Positions 35,109-50,100 of a stretch of 64,000 nucleotides of DNA are shown in pieces. The stretch comes from Sarcocystis neurona (taxonomy: Eukaryota > Apicomplexa > Conoidasida > Eucoccidiorida > Sarcocystidae). Position 1 is the first letter of the stretch; the number at the start of each line of letters is the position of its first letter. A program made the translations under genes and the position numbers. Where the stretch lies: NCBI GenBank assembly GCA_000727475.1, contig KL647290.1, positions 207,638 to 271,637 on the forward strand, given 5' to 3'. The notes beneath the pieces are model-generated. The model saw nothing but the letters and a program-made list of their open reading frames with translations, had not been told where the DNA came from and ran no database searches.

Positions 35109-38100
35109 ACGCATATCCTTTATATCTTTATATGGCTACTATTATACATGCGTGGCTGGGTCTATGTGTCTCTCTGTCTCTCCATTGCTCTGCGTCTGTG
35201 TGTGCTGGTATGTATGCCCCTGTCTATATTCTTCCGGTGAATTTCTTCCCTTCCTGTTCCTGTCTGCATGCGTCTTGCTCGTGAAGAAAAGTTCCTCCGT
35301 CCGTTTGATCGACCCTCCCCCCTCCCCTGCGGCTCCGCCCGCGTCATGCCCCTCCTCTTCAGCAGCTCCCTTCTACGTTTTTCTTCTCTTCCCCTCTACC
35401 CACCGCACAACAACACCAGACCAACATATATATACACACATACGTAGATACGTAGACACATAGGTAGTAGATACATAGATAGATACATAGGTAGATACAT
35501 AGGTCGATACATAGGTAGATGCACAGGTAGATACCTAGGTAGATGCATAGGTAGATACAGAGATAGATACAGAGGTACACACACAAATACATACACACAT
35601 ACATATACATACATACACATACATCCATATACATACATATACATACATACGTATTCATACATACATATACATACATACATATACATATATATACATTCAT
35701 ATCCATACATACATATATATATGTATAAAGGGGAATCAACGGAGAAACCCTTTTGTTTCCCTACACAGAGAGAGACATACGATTCTGAGAGACATACGAC
35801 TTTTCTGTTCGTGTATGTGTGTGTGGGTGGGTGGGTGTGTCTCTTTCTCTCTGTCTGTTTCATATGGTGAGAGTCGTTTTCGAAAAAGAAACGCACCACT
35901 TCCGAGAGCCAGTTCTCCGTGTGCTCGGCGAAGTCATGAACTCTTCTCTTCTCTGCCACGGGTATGTGGGCATACGCTTCGTCCTGGCTCTGACACGCCA
36001 AGCGGGCCTCCTGTCGCAGCAGCAGCAGCAGCGAAGCAGCAACACGTCCACAGCAGCCGCAGCAGCAGCGGGACATGAACAGCAGCAGCACGGCAGACGG
36101 CGAGCAGCAAGACATGGGAGAAGAATAGCAACAGGCCCACACTCGGGAAAATAGCAGCAGCACCGCCGACAGCCAGCAGCAAGACACGAGAGAAGAACAG
36201 GCCCGGCGGGGCGGCTGCACAGCAGCCACAGGGGAACAGCTGCCGCAGCAGGACAGCAGCAGCAACTCACCAGCACCTCATGACAGCAGCAGGTGGTTTA
36301 CGTACCAGGAACAGCAGCAGCGTAGACACAGGAAGTGCCGTACGGCAACGATTTCGACACAAGTCGCAGCGGTCACTGCAGCAAGCCACCAGCTGGAGCC
36401 GCACACAGCAGCAGCAGCATGCGGAGTTGCAGCCGCGGCAACAGGGCAGCGACACATACAGACGCCCAGCAACAGCGCTGTACTGAAGCAGCCACAGCAA
36501 TAATAGTAACAGGGCCGACGACATGGCAGCAGCCACCCCGGCAGCGCGGAAAAGGGCAGCAAGAGTAGAACTGCCACCGGCAATAGCAACGACAGCAGCA
36601 TGTGGGGTAGCTACGGCAGGGCCGTCAGCCGAAAAAAACAGACCGCGGAGACCACCAGTCGAAGCAACCCCAGCAGCAGCCGCAGGATCCGCGACGCCAC
36701 AGGCAGCACCAGCAGCAGAAGACCGCGCAACGGCTGCAGCAGGGCCGATGCGACAGCAGCAGAAGGCAATGCGGGAAGACCAGCAGGTGAGACAGCACCA
36801 GCAGCAGAAGACGAGACAACACCAGCAGCAGAAGACGAGACAACACCAGCTGCAGCAGCAGGAAATGCAACAACAGCAGCAGGAGGAAGTGCGACAGCAG
36901 CACCAGGAAGAAATGCATGAGCTGCTGCAGCAGCAGGAGGAAATGCGTGAGCTGCTGCAGCAGCAGAAGGCAATGCAGCAGGTGCAGCGGAGGGGACGGC
37001 GAGATCAGGAAACGCAGCACCAGAGCTCTGCGGTTGCACACAGAGATCCGCACCATGAGAAGACGCTTGAACAGAACAGCAGCAGCACGAAAGTTCTGCA
37101 TTTACCCTACGAAGACACCAACAGCACCACCGGCAGCAACTTCTGCTGCCAGCAATTCCGCAGCAGCGACGGCGGCAGTGTCGCAGACGCAGCGGCAGCA
37201 GTTTGTTCTGGCTTAAGAGCAACAGCTAACTGCGTCCGTTTCTCTCTGCCGGTGCCGCAAACTTTCTGTCCCACTTGCTGACTGCTGAAGAAATGCAGAA
37301 GCATTTCTGCGTAAAGTCCTATTTCTCTTCCGTCTCCTTTCTTCCCTCAGCGACGCTCCTTTGCTGCTGCTGTTTTCAAGCGCGAGGCTCCCCAGCGGCT
37401 GCTGCTGTTCCTGCTGCTGCGTCTTCACTTCCTTCTCCTTTGTCTCTTCGTCTTCCCTGCTTCTTCTTCCCCCCCATTCAAATTTCTTCTGCCGCTGCTG
37501 CTGCTCGGTTGGTCTATTCTGGCTTTATATTCCCTGTACCACTAGACATTGCTTTTGCTGCCGTTGCCTCCTCTTCTGCTGCTTTTGCTGCAGTCGCTGC
37601 CTCCTCTTCTGCTGCTGTTGCTGCAGGTCCCCCCCTTCCCCTCCCATTGCTGCTGCTGCTCCTCCCTCTTTTTCGTCTCAACGTCCCTCACCCTCCTGTA
37701 CTTCTTCCTCTCTTCCTCTTTCTCTTCTCTTTTTCTCCCTCTCTTCTCCCCGCCTTGCTCTGTGTGTCTCTTCCTCCTTTTCCCGTCATTTCCTCTCCAA
37801 CTTTTTCCCGTTGTTTTCTTTATCTCTCCTTCCGCACCCTCGCGTCTTTTCTGTCTTACCGTGATTGCAGCAGTGAGACTCTGCTCGGCCTCCTTCCTGC
37901 CGTGGAACTGCTCGTAGCGGGAGTTGACCCGGTCACCAACCTCATGCAGCTGCTGCAATTTTTGCAGGATGGCGCTGCGGCTGACGTTGCCAATGTCCAC
38001 CATGACATTTTCGATCCACTGCTGCGTTGATTCATAAAGCTGCTCGAGTTTCCGTTTCTCCTCTCCCGAGGCGAAGTCGCAGATCTTCCCCCCCTGCTGC

Positions 38101-41100
38101 AGCGCATCCCGCAACGTGTACATGTACGTCTCCACCTCGTTTATCCTCTCCATCTTCTCGCATGCAACCCGGTCGTCGTTCTCCATATTCAACTCCGCTT
38201 CGCGGTACTGCTGCAACTGCTGCGCCGTCGTCCGTCCTGCTGCAGGCTCGACTTCGAAAGGCACGTCCACCTTCACCACCCGCTGCACCCGGCGACGCTC
38301 CATCACCACCCCCTGCTGCTGCTGCTCTCCGCCGTACGACGCAGCGTGCTGCTGTTGCTGCTGCGCGTCTCCCACGCCTCCTGCTGCCGTCGCTTCACCA
38401 GCAGCTGCAGCGGCACCCTCTGCTTCCGGTCCTCCTGCTGCGGCTCCTGCGCCTCCTCCTGGTCCCCCCCCCCCTGCTCTTTTGCCCGCTGCCGCGGCGC
38501 CTTCCTCGGCGTTTCCCGCTTCGCCGGCACCACCACTGGCAGCTGTTCCCCGAGGGTAGACTACCGGCACTTCTTCCTCTTCTTCCCGTCGCTGCTTCAC
38601 GCAGATTCTGCCGAAACGCACCAGCCCGTAGTAGTTCAGTTCCGCGTATACCTGAACCTCCTGCGGCTCCACCGTCGGCGTCAGCTTGATGTGGCAGATA
38701 TCTACGAGAAGCAAAAGGAGGGAAGGACGCAACATGGGCAGGGGACCTTCTCCCCCCACGAAGACGCACGTAGGCGCCACAAAGAAGAGACAGCCGACGA
38801 CGAAACTTCCTGTCCCTCCCGCTGAGCAGCCGCACATGCCCACCACGCCAACCCTCGAGAAATATGAAGTGAAAACGGAAGCAAACTCCACGACAGAAGT
38901 GGCGATACGCCAACAAACGCCTGTTCTACCCATCCCACAACACATGCGCATACAAATTCACACAGAAGGAGATGTACCTCACGCCAGGACTCTCACACAG
39001 AAGATGTATATATAGAAGACCCATATAAACTACGCCAATACATTTACATGTAAACACATACTTTTGCCAGTAGATTCAGACTTCGACACTGAAGCACCTA
39101 ATATGTCACGATACTGAAATATATATATATATATGTGTATGTAAATATATGTATAAGTTACGTCTCTATATTCATTCACATGTATATATATATATATATG
39201 AGATACAAAGTATGCCAGCACATCTACACATATTCATACAAGAGAACTACTATGTTGATACAGTTAGAAGTACACACAAACACATGCACCGCCACTTCTC
39301 ACAATATATATGTATATGTATTGCGTCAAGAGATTTGTTCACACGTATATATATGAGAGATCCACGTATGCCAGTACGTCTACATCTACATACATATATA
39401 TGAGATGAACTTCTCCTGAATGTATTTACAACAGGCGTACACATATAAGTGACATGCCATGACATTGGATTTTCTATCAAATGTGTGTTACAGCAGTACG
39501 TTTACTCGCATGCATGTGAATATATATCTTCGACCCAATAAACTGACATACAGTAGGCTAGTGCACGCATTTCCACATATATAGAGACAGAAGGAAGAGG
39601 CGTTACGTCACACCACTCCACTCGTACATATATATATTGAGCCAGGACAGCCCCATATACGTCTCTGTATATGGACAAGTAGAGACATGCACAGAGAGAG
39701 AGAAACATATACTACGTCAACACAGGACCATATATATATGTGTGGGATATATATACATGTGATGCCAGTACACGGACATATATGCATATATGGGAGATAC
39801 ATATGTTACGCCAGTAGAATGACACATATATACGTATGTGTGGTAGGCCAGTATATTGGCCCGTATGTGTGTGTGTATATGTGAGAAATACGTAAGGCGT
39901 GAAGCGGGTAGCCAGCAAGATGAAAAGCAACAGGACCTTCGCCGAGGTGGCTAGCGCAGCAGCAGTTGGGGGGGTGCCGGGAGGTCCCGGGTCGAGAAGC
40001 AGCTGTGTCCTTGCCCCGAGGCACGAGCAGAAGACGTGCGCAGCAGCAGCGGCAGCAGAGCAGCAGGCTGCGCGTCTAGGGGACGTGGGGCCACGCAGCA
40101 GCAGGACACAAAGAGGAGACGTGCACGGCAAAGAGACCCTTCGACCGAAGGACGCGCCTGGAGCAGCAGCTAACGGGAACACGAACGGGCAACAGCGAGC
40201 AGTGAAAAGGCCCGGAGGATCAAGAAGCGCAGAGTGGAACAGCAGAAGAAGGGAACAGAGCAGAAGGGAAGCAGCACGGGTGGGGAGGGAAAGACAGAGA
40301 AGCATTTAAAACAGAAGCAGAGGACGAGAAGAAGAAGAAGAAGACCGGCAGAATGACAAAGAAGAAAGCCAAAGGAACCTCACCCAGCTGAGCTCGGCGA
40401 CTCGTGGGAGGCAGGTCATTATAAATGGCCTTCAGCGTGAAAGGACCGCGACGGAAGAAAGTTATTTTGTATAACGTGTTGGCGTCGGTGCCCGGGGGGA
40501 TAAGAATACAGGGCTCCCCTGCAGCAGTCGTGTGGGGTGCAGCAGCAGCAGCAGCTTCCTTCTCTTTTTCTGCGGCCGGGGGTCCTCCTGCTTCGTCGAT
40601 CGCCTGCTGCGGGACAACCGGCTGCCCCGTGACGCCGTTCACCGGCTGCACGGCAGCAGGAGCCGGACCGCCGTCTGCCCAGCAAATGGCGATCGGGAAC
40701 AAACAGCGCTCTCCGAAAGCGTACTCCTTCACGCGGAAACTTAGCGAAGCCATGGCAGCCTGCAGATCCGCAACAGCACCACGAGGTGCGACAGCAGCAG
40801 AAGCAGCAGCAGGTGCAACAGAATTGCATAGCAAGTGCAAAAGCAACTCCAGCAGCAACAGCAGTGGCAGCAACAGGAGGTGCTGCGGCAACAGTCACAG
40901 GGGGAGACGGTGCAACGGCAACTGTCACAACAGCAGCAACAGCCACAGCAGCAGGGGCAGAAGGTGCGACAGCCACTGCAGCAACAGCAACTGCCACAAC
41001 AGCAGCAACAGTCACAGCAGCAGATGCAGAGGGTGCAGCAGCTACTGCAGCAACAGCAACACAGCAGCAGCAGAAGAGAGATGTCCTTTCGAACAAGTGG

Positions 41101-44100
41101 AGAAGAACGAGGAGCGCAGCAGGAGCAGGAGGACGACGATGAGGAGCAGGGGCCGCAACAGCGCATGGGGCAGAGGACGAAAGAGAAGAAGAAATACGAA
41201 ATGGGACACGAAGAAAGGAGGAGGAGCAGCAGCAGCAACAGCCAAAAAAGACAGTGCACTTCGGAGAGATACTGCTGGAGAAGAAACATGCAGCAGCGAA
41301 CACGAAAATTTGAACGCGGCTGCAGAAATCCAGGCCTCGAGGGGACCGGACGCGGCCACGAGCAGCAACAGCTGCCCATCCTCGTGACCCGCATGCAGCG
41401 GAAAGGGACAACGCAGGCACACCACAGGGTACCGCAAGAGGGGATGTAGAAGAGCGGTAGGAGCAGAGAAAAGCAGCAGCAGCAGCAGCAGAGAGAAGCA
41501 GCAGCCGACGCGAGCAGCAGTCTCACAGAGAAAAGCAAGAGCTGCAGCAGCAAATACGAGCCACACAGCAACCCCTTCAAGAAGCTGCAGCAGCAATTCG
41601 AGCCCCAGTAGCAACGCGAGCCGCACCAGCACGCCGGAGCCCGACAGCAAGCAGGAGGCCAGCAGCAAGCAGAAGGCCAGGAGGAGGCGGGAGGCTAGCA
41701 GCAAACAGGTGGCCAGCAGCAAGGCATACATGCGTGGCGCTGCACCAGCAAGCAGGAACAGCAACAGTGAGGAGACGAAGCCACAGCAGGCGCTGCAGAC
41801 GAGACGGCACGTGGCAGCGTCAAGACGACAGCAGCAGGAACAGCGGCAGCAGCAGCAAGAAGAAACAGTGCGGCAGTTAAAGCAGCAGCAATACAAGGAA
41901 GCAGCAGCAGCAGAATGAGCACACGCGACGCACAGGTCCACTTTTACCGAAGGGAAGAGGAGCTCGAAACGCATGGGCCGAAAACTCATTTTTCTTCCCC
42001 CCTCTCTTCCTCTCCATCTGTCTGCACATGTTGTTCTTCCCCACAAACCTCCCCACACCTCTCCTGCTGCAAGCGACTACTATCTTCCTCGTCTCTCTCT
42101 GCCCTTCCGTCTCCACGGCCAGCAGGAAACTTTCTGCCGCGGCAGCCAAAACGACACGAAAGAACGTCTGCAAGAAGGCGCCCTTCTATCTCACTAACAA
42201 GTGCAGAAGCGTATGCAAGAAGACACGAGCAGGAGGACCCTCTGCGAATAGAAGTCGGTCCTCTCCCACAAACAAATACAAACGCGCATGCAAAGAAACA
42301 GCAGCCTTTCTCTTTCACGGCCTCTGCACGGACACGGCCACATCGCGTCCACTTGGGGAAGAGACACACGTACACAACATTATTTGGCAGGTACTTACAA
42401 AACATCAACCCACACACATATAGGGATATTTTCATCTCTTTACTACGTACATGAGCAGATACACACACATACATATATATTGACGCGCACGCCTGCATAC
42501 AGACACACAGACGTGCATTCGCCAGTCAATCTCTCTTTCTCTCTACATATATACGTGCGCGTACAGACAAAAGATAATACAGCCACGTGCACACACATAT
42601 ATGTACCTACAAATTCATTCACATGTTACACCTACACATATGTGTATATATTAAACTTCAAACACACCTACATGAATACTCATGCATTTATTTGCCGGTC
42701 AGTCTCTCTCTCCACATATTTATATGTGTATATATATTTGTAGACTGAGAAACACAAACTTACATACATATACGTTCCCCTGTGTGTATTCTTGTCAGTC
42801 AATCTCCCTCTCTATATATACATATATATCTACATATATAGAGAGAGAGTGAGACATACACGAGTACGTACACATGTATTCCGCTGTGTGCATCGTCTAG
42901 GCAGATCTACATATATATATTTATGTATGTGTGTATACGCCCTCCGAGACAGATATATATACGTGTAGACTGACGACCACACATTTACTCGTGAGAGGAC
43001 TTCTCTCTCGTCTTTGCTGCAGGACGTTGTCGCCACTTTTTTGCTGCAGCAGCAGCTACGTCCTCGTCTTCCCTTCTCACCTGCAGAGCGCAGCCGCGGG
43101 CAACCGTTTCATCGGCAGAAAGTGTACGAGAAATATCCCGTTTGAAGGTGTCGGCGACGCAGCGCTGCACCCAGGGAATGCGCGTCCCGCCGCCGGTAAT
43201 TTCGACACTCGCCAGTTCTTCCCTGCGGATTCCTACACGCCGCCCAGCAGAGAAGAAGCCACCACATACGTCTCACATACACTCTCGCACTTAGAAAGCA
43301 CACAAACGCAGACAGAAGACACCCCACGCATCTACATACATGTACATAGATGCGCGTATATACAAAACAGACGTACATGCATACATGTGTGTAAATATAT
43401 ATACGTATACACACGTTCGTACATACATATATTCATACAGATACATATATTCACACACACACATATATACATATATTCATACACACATTCATACATACAG
43501 ACATAACGCAGAACGAAACAACACATATAAACCAGAGGTGCACGTATACACAAGCGTACACACGACCCTACATATACGTATACCTACGTACATACATATA
43601 TCACATATCTACACAGAAATACATATATATATGTGTATCCATGCATATATATGTACACATACATATACGCACATACAAACGTATTGAGGGCGGTGTAAGG
43701 ATTCACTTACATACATACATTCGTATACACAACGTGTACATATACACATATATATATATACTCACATACATATATTCATACATTCATATATACACATGTA
43801 CGTAGATATATACATATTGATGTAGGGAATCACTGGTCAGGAGAAGAAGAGAGAAGATTTTTTATAGAAGGGGCGAGAAGGGGTCAGCTTAAAAGGGGCA
43901 GAGAAAGACGACGAGAAGGACAGCGGGTCAGATAGGGCCAGAAGAAGAGAAAGACACGGACAGACGCAGACCGCAGAAGATGCCGAAAGACGTCTGTGGG
44001 GAGGAGAACGCGGGGGAAAACGGCTGGGACCCCTTCGACAAAAAAAAATTCCGCGTCCACGCGTAGAAGACTCCCCCCTCCTCAAAAGACGAAGGGGCGG

Positions 44101-47100
44101 AGCACACGCACCAAACGTGTCTCCTGCACCGAATAAAAGAAGAGGGAGAGCCGTCTCTTCTCTCGAAAGACCGGAAGAGAAGACCACCGAAATGTGTGTG
44201 CGTGCGTATGTGGGAGAGGGACAGAAGAAGAAGACGTACCGCTTTGCTCTAGCGCGCGCTGAAAGAGTTTCTCCATGCGTGGCAGCAACTTGTGCGAACA
44301 CAACTCTTCAAATTCTGCCCGGGTCAGTTGGCCGGAACAGTCGTTGTCTCCCATGAGACACTCGACGTGGAAGTGTGTCTCTGAATTCGCGGACAAAATT
44401 TTCTGCGCCCGCATGGCCTGGTCTTCGAGCCTGTTCAACGGAAGGGACCAAAAAACACGTGCAGACGCGCCCCCGTGCAGATATTACTACGAAAGAGGGA
44501 GGAGCATGGGGATATGTGTACAAGGAAAAAAAGTGGAAACGCAGGTGTCTAGATAAGTAAGGGAAAGACGTGGACACGTCGGGGGTACACATTTGTGTAC
44601 ATATATGAACAAAGTGCACACGCAGGCATATGTACATATGTGCAACGGAAAAAAGTGGACGCGCAGACATCAGACATATATACGAAAGAGTGGACACGCA
44701 GCAGGAGCTGTACAAATGTATGTGAGAGAAACACGTAACGGGCATGGGTGTATATATATATATATATATATGTGTATGTATGTATGGGAAAAGAGAAGTC
44801 AGCGGATGCAGGTACACACACACACATACATATGTATAACGTATATATGTGTGTGTACACGGAAGAAAAAGGAAGCGGTAGAAGCGAGCTTACGAGAAAC
44901 CCAGGGGCCGCGGTAACACATATAGGAAAGGCAGGGAAGGCGGGGAGATAAAAGAAGACCGGACGGCGGTATATACGAGAAATCAGGGGGGTGCGGGTAG
45001 ACAGAAGAGTGTGGATCATACGTATGGAGAGGAAAACAAGTCTGGCCAGAGGTGCAGATAAGAGAAGAACAGGTGGCAGCTGATAGTCACAGGAAGACGC
45101 GCATACATCGAGGAAGAGACAGAAAAGGAAAACAGGAAGAAACGGAGAAGACGAAGGGCAGCAAAGGAGGAGAGACGGAGGAACAGATGAAAAGGAAGAC
45201 AACGAACGGGATAACGAAAAAGACGGAGACGGCGAGGAACGGCAAGACAGAAGAAGAGCAGAGACACGGAGAGTGTCTCGAGACGAACGTGAAGGAAGGG
45301 AGACGGAGACAGGAGAATACGAGAAGATATATGCAGTCACACACATGCACACACACGCTCGGTATAAGACGCTTACATTCGAAGCTGCTGCATGCGTTCC
45401 AATATTTACACACACATCAACACAGACATATAAACTTCTTTTGCCGCCTCTGGCTTTTCTGTCGCACACAAGAGAGAAAGGCACACATCTTTTTGCCGAA
45501 CGAGAAAGAGAGACACCTGCGCGCTCCTTTTTATATCGACGAAGCCGCCTGGTTTATATGTGTGTGTATGTGGCCGAGTTCCCCTCCTGGTGGTCAAACG
45601 TGTGCCGCCTTCTGCTGCACATGTACATATATTTACCTACACATGTGTGGCCGACTTCCCTTCGTACTGGCAAAGAAAATGTTCGCCGCCTTACGCTCTA
45701 CACTTGTACGTATTGTTTTCTACACACGTGTGTGGCCGACACATCCCCTCGCGCCCGTCAAAAGTATGCGCCGCCTTCTGGCTTACATCTGTGTGTGTCT
45801 TTATATACGTGACCGCGTGTTGGCGTGTACATACATATATATATCTTTATCTGTATGTATGTGGCCGACATCCCTTCGCGTTGAAAGAAAAAGGCTGCCG
45901 CTTTCTGGCGTACATCTATGCATCTATACATGCATATATGTATGTGAATAGATACATAGGTGTAAGCCAGCAAGTGTGCGCCGCATGCCTGCCCGGACGT
46001 AGATTCTCACTTGAGCCTCGCTTTGAGATTTTTGAGCGGGTCATCACCCGTTTTCCTCTGAAAGATGGCTGCGAAGTGTTTCATAATTTCATAGCAGAAA
46101 TCTCTGGCCCCAAGCTCACGGTCGGAGACCTCGGCGAGGAGCCTCAGACGGTCGCTCCAGAAAGCGACGACGCACGCGGACGTCGACGTGTGGCCCACGC
46201 CAACGAACGCGACGATATGGGGCTTCTCATTTGAAAAAATACTACGTCTGTACATCCCGTAGTCAAGCGCCGCTGAGAAAAAAAGAAGCAGCAGCAGCAC
46301 AACAGCAGCAGCAGCACAACAGCAGCAGCAGTAGGGGGACAGGAGGACGAAACGGCGTGGAGCGCAAAAAAACGCGACAAGAAGGTCGTGTGGGGGGGTG
46401 GAAAACGGGACAAATCACGAGAGGGAAAATGACCAGGAATTGGCAGAGAGAGAAGACGTGGAATGTCTGTAGACGGAGAGAGCACCTTTCAACGAGTAAG
46501 AAGAAGGGCCTTGAAGGCGTCCGGTGTCACAGGGACACAAACAGAGTCGGGAGCGAGCGACGAAAAGATAATGAGAGACAGAGAGAAAGCGAGTAGAGGA
46601 GACGAGACGAGAGTGATAGCAAAAGAGGACGGGATGATAAGAGAGGAAAAGAGAGAGCGGAGAAGAAAACGATGAGGCACTGAGAGAGAGGGTAGAAGAA
46701 AAAAACGACGAGTCCTTTCACGAGGAGCGAGTGAGCAGTAGGAGCGGGAAGTCGACCTGGGAGGGAAGGGCGCTCTGGCGACAGCAGCAACAGCAGCAGC
46801 AGCAGGACGGTAGCAGCAGGAGGACGGTAGCGAGAGAACAAAAGACGCGCAGCAGCGCAGCAGGAGTCGGTGAGCAGTCCTAACGGGAACAGGCGGTTCT
46901 CCTTTTCTTTATTCAACGCTTCTTTGCCACTTTTGTTCGTTCTCTCTTCTCTTCGTGTACACCGCTCTGTCGTCTTCTGGTACGATTTTGCCTTCCGCGC
47001 ATCCATACATTCATACTGGCAGACTTAGCCCAACAGGCAAATCTCGTTTTCCCCGAAACTCTTCTCTTCTTCTCTATTTTCTCCTTTTTTTATGTGTCGG

Positions 47101-50100
47101 ATGTGTTCGATCCTCGCCGGGATACTCCACATGAAAACACGTGTCTCCTACATCAGAGACACGTCTGACACATATATTGCTGATTTCAACCCAACACACA
47201 TATGCGTATTTTCTCCTGCAGAAGGACTGACACACTTTCGTGTGTCTTGGGAGATATATATTTGCACTTCCCCCCTACAACAGTTGATCAAACTACCCAC
47301 GTGTGTGTGTCTGTTTCACGTATGTATGTGTAGGTATGCCCACACAAAGACTTGTAGATGTTTCCGTCTTCTCTACATATGTGTGCAGGGCATCTTGAGA
47401 GGAAAGTGAAATGTTTCCACGAGAAGCAAGTTGTGTTTCTACTCGGCTGTTCCCCCTCCCCTCCCGTTTCTTATGAGCCGCTGCACGCCGTCCATCAAAC
47501 ACCTCCAGTGTTAAAAAAAGGAGGAAATTGCACTCATGAAAAATCGACGGCATTGCGCGACAGGAGAGAATACCATTGACCCGGTTCTCAATGGCGTTTC
47601 TCTTCTCCGTTTTCCACTTTTCTTTTTTCCGCCCCCTCGCGTTGCTGCATGCCTCTCTCTGTCTCCCTGTCTCCGTCTCTGTCCACGTGCGTCGGGTACT
47701 TCTGTGTCTCGCCCCCACTCTCCTTCTCTGTGTGCTGCGCGGTATTTCTTTCTATCTGTTCACTTCCTCTCTTCTTCCCCTTCTTCAATCTTTCCCCCTG
47801 TCTTTCTCTCTCTGTGGCAAGCGCGCTTTTTTGTCTCTCTCACTTGCAGCCATGTCAGAGATGATGCGTAGACAGCTCAAGCCGGCAATCTGCGTCGCAT
47901 TTAGCAGGGCTGTTCGGTTGCAATCGCGGAACCAGGAGGGGCACGCCACAACCACCTCCGACACTTTCTTGCGCAAATTTCCTTCTGCCACTTGCTTTAA
48001 CTTGGTGAGAAATGCCGCTGTCACGCACTCGGCGGAAAACGTCTCTTCCTTTCCTCGGTACTGCACCTGCAGCACGGCACGCAGCAGCAGCAGCAACGTG
48101 GCACGCAGGGAGGGCGCGCCACGTGGTGCAGCAGGAGATGGGGAAACGACGGTGGGAAGCCATCGCACAGGGAGAAGGGGACGAACGCGCGCGGGGGCCC
48201 GCGAATCGGGCAGAAAAGAACAAAAAACGCAGAGGAAAACAGGAGACACACGCAGAAAAGCGAGAGGAAAAGGAACACAGACGAAAAGGACTTAGAAGGA
48301 AGAAGGGAGGAAAGGGAAGAAAACGGATAAAAGGAAGAAGACAGACCGGGAGGGAACGGGACACATATGACCAAAAGAAAAACCCATCGCTCGGAAGACG
48401 AGAAATTTTTGGCGTATCTCTGCTACAGATGCAACGACTTTGCATTTTCGAGTCCACCTTGAGGCTCCTGTCTTTTTCTAAAGTTGTTGAATATTTTAGC
48501 GGGGTGTTGGCCACTTCGTCTCCACCCCTTCTGCTCTAATTTCTACGTCTCCGTGTGTGGGATTCGCAGCAGACGAAGACTCCTGCCGTGCCCGTCCGCA
48601 GTCCTGCCGCATGCACCGGTCCCCGCAGCTCGCCGAAAAAGACGTCTCCCCCTCTTTTTTGCCGTCCCTCTGTCCCTCCATTCGTCCTTCTCTGCAGAAG
48701 CACACCTCTGAACAAGAACGACTTCTTCTTCTTTTCCCTCTTCTGCGTCGGCGTCCACAAAGACATGGACAACGAACCTGCTGTCTGTACACCCCGATGT
48801 GTGCTGAGGCACGGATGCAACACAGAGACAGATGCGAGGAACACGAAAAGGAAAAAGGAGACGGGAGAAAGAGAGAAGGGGCGGACGAAGCTGACGAGGA
48901 CACAAGGAAGTGCTCCTGTCGTGCGCCACGCATTCCTACACCTCTCGTTAAACGCGACGAATTTCCACAAGTCTATACACGTGCACATACATATATACGT
49001 CAAGATGCGTATATGACGGAGAAGTATATCTATCAACCCCAAATGTGTAGATACGCAGTTCCACACGTGTACGCCTCTCTTGCATGCGGTTGTACGCCTG
49101 ATCCATGTCGAAAAATTCACACCGGCATGCTTCGTGCACAAACCTGCATGCCGCGGAAGTGCTACATTTCTTTCACCCGCACTACGGCCAGCGCCGCTGC
49201 AAGGCGCATCTCCGTAGGCGCATGGATGATGTCCACAAGCCATCCCACGGAAAAAAGCGACGCAGACCCAGCAGGGCCACTGCAACAGCAGAAAAAGAGA
49301 AGAAAGAGCACGAACACAGGCACAAAGAAGAAGATGAAGATGGGGAAGAAGAGAAAAAGAGGATGAGTACCTTGTACCCGAGGACATTGTTGGGGGGAAC
49401 GGGTCCAAGGTTTCCCAACGCTAAAGTTCTCTCCTTCGCCTGGCACGCGCAGCTCTCTTCGTACGGCTCCCCCAAGACATTTCTGAAGTACCGGCAAGTG
49501 TTCTTGGCATTGCTCTTCAGCTGCAGCAACAAAAGAAGGCCGGCTCACACATCTTTTCTGGGGGAAACTCCTAACAGACATGCGTGCGCGCGCATGTTTT
49601 TCGCCCCAGGGAAAAACTCGGAGAATGATTCTACGGACAGCTACTTGGGAACAAAACCTGCGCACGTCTCTGCTCCACGTAAAGAAAAGAAGACTCACAC
49701 ACATACATACACTAAGAGGGCCGTCTGTAGAGCTGCTGTGCGCCGGGGATGAAGACACTCCTTTTCACGGGACACACACCCACACGGCGAGACGGACAGA
49801 GACATACACACATACAACGAGGGACGTCTGTCGAGCTGCTGCGCGTGCAAGGCAGAGAAAGACACGCCTTTTCACAGGACAGACACCCGCACACGGAGAA
49901 AAATTTACTTGGGCGAGAAGTTTTGCACGTTTTGGGCGCAGAGCCCGACCTTGTGGGAGAAGCGTGGACAGCACAGAGAAAGAGAAAGAATGCTGAACGC
50001 GTGTACACGGGGATATTTCCCTGTCTAACGGGGAGATATCTACCTGAATAACGGTACAGGACACACTAGACAGGCAACAACGACTAAGAGAAGAGGAGAC

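Noticed and set aside
37542..38951. 469-codon - strand frame as a stand-alone gene
   Set aside because: It is Hsp110 exon 38701-37860 plus read-through into flanking introns.
39899..40309. + strand 136-codon frame starting near the Hsp110 exon 40759-40384
   Set aside because: Antisense within an Hsp110 intron, purine-biased, no motif. Kept only as a weak possibility.
41042..42058. 338-codon - strand frame
   Set aside because: Leu/Cys/Val strings from the intronic CTG block; no domain, and it lies between Hsp110 exons 43232-43081 and 40759-40384.
48536..49408. 290-codon - strand frame and antisense 269-codon + strand frame
   Set aside because: They lie in the Hsp110 intron between 49371 and 48066, whose flanking exons join directly in phase and in homology.
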